Shown one piece after another: positions 12,770-12,952 of a stretch of 12,952 nucleotides of DNA. Source of the DNA: an uncultured Ruminococcus sp. GTDB taxonomy: Bacteria; Bacillota; Clostridia; Oscillospirales; Acutalibacteraceae. The stretch spans positions 1-12,952 of the forward strand of contig CACYDD010000037.1 of the NCBI GenBank assembly GCA_902773065.1, given 5' to 3'. Each line of letters opens with the position of its first letter. The stretch's first letter is position 1. The translations under genes and the position numbers were made by a program. Below the pieces are notes generated by a model that saw only the letters and a list, made by a program, of their open reading frames with translations, was not told the DNA's origin and did no database searches.

Positions 12770-12952
12770 ATGAAACTAACGAAAAGACAATTCCGAAAAA
12801 TCGAGCATTTGATGCCGATACCCAGAAAACCGGCAGAAATCTCAAACTATCAATTTATGTGTGCGTTACTTTACATAATAGAAAACGGCTGCAAATGGAG
12901 GGCATTGCCAAAAAAATATGGAAAGTGGCACACTATATACATGAGATTTAAC
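12770..12952 (+). CDS. IS5-family transposase, DUF4096 N-terminal domain (partial)
   Basis: The first 61 codons of an insertion-sequence transposase; the rest lies beyond the window. The product begins MKLTKRQFRKIEHLMPIPRK and contains NYQFMCALLYIIENGCKWRALPKKYGKWHT spread over residues 26-55. The GCKWRALP..YG.WHT(IY)..F pattern is diagnostic of the DUF4096 DNA-binding domain that starts IS5/IS427-group transposases, which are often split into two frames. The DDE catalytic residues would come later and cannot be judged. No ribosome site precedes the ATG. Nothing in the visible part is broken. Confidence 0.85.
   Translation, partial: MKLTKRQFRKIEHLMPIPRKPAEISNYQFMCALLYIIENGCKWRALPKKYGKWHTIYMRFN

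Larger units (their letters stand above)
12716..12952 (+). mobile_element. IS5-family insertion sequence, left end and start of transposase (cut by window edge)
   Basis: A likely terminal inverted repeat begins GAGTGTGTTCACATAAAT at 12716, preceded by TTA, a possible target duplication. The transposase promoter and reading frame follow directly. The right end and partner repeat lie outside the window, so the boundary is inferred from the start of the repeat-like sequence and from resemblance to IS5/IS427-group ends. Confidence 0.6.

Overview
The window looks like a moderately AT-rich gut Clostridia chromosome, most likely Ruminococcus/Oscillospiraceae. The grounds are strong AGGAGG-type ribosome sites, near-consensus TTGACA/TATAAT promoters, and a large secreted protein built of Big_2, MBG-like and fibronectin III modules, a common pattern in that group. 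The genus is an inference; the low-GC Firmicute assignment is firmer.

Left part (1-3.75 kb), ordinary chromosome. The 5' third of secA runs leftward off the window edge, with its own promoter. Upstream on the same strand is an unrecognised 222-residue protein with two separated CxxC pairs (probable zinc-binding). Divergent from it is an unrecognised 392-residue cytosolic protein that shares a 245-bp promoter region containing three related repeats. A perfect hairpin terminator separates this gene from a small convergent hypothetical gene.

Middle (3.85-9.2 kb), an accessory region. A translationally coupled pair encodes an AAA_21/OLD-like ABC ATPase and a DUF4276 (TOPRIM-like) protein, a probable anti-phage system. 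After its hairpin terminator comes a graveyard of mobile-element pieces: the last 48 codons of a tyrosine integrase (minus strand), then the 889-residue secreted multidomain protein on the opposite strand with a consensus promoter and terminator, then the last codons of a Tn916-type excisionase (minus strand), fused at once to an internal piece of a type I restriction methylase gene (hsdM). The integrase and excisionase tails have the order and strand of a xis-int module whose centre has been replaced by the surface-protein gene.

Right part (9.2-12.95 kb). A tight minus-strand cluster ends in a DUF2263/TIGR02452 microbial-type poly(ADP-ribose) glycohydrolase, preceded by two unrecognised small proteins. 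Divergently placed, with overlapping 5' ends, is a full-length LlaJI/McrC-like PD-(D/E)XK restriction nuclease without the GTPase or methylases that normally accompany it. The window ends inside an IS5-family element (DUF4096 transposase N-terminus). That element seems to have inserted into the 3' end of a minus-strand gene.

Together the right two thirds read as a degraded integrative element and defence island: one apparently intact two-gene system, one orphan nuclease, one ADP-ribose-removing cluster of unknown purpose, and remnants of a type I system and of the integration module. I saw no tRNA, rRNA or CRISPR array.
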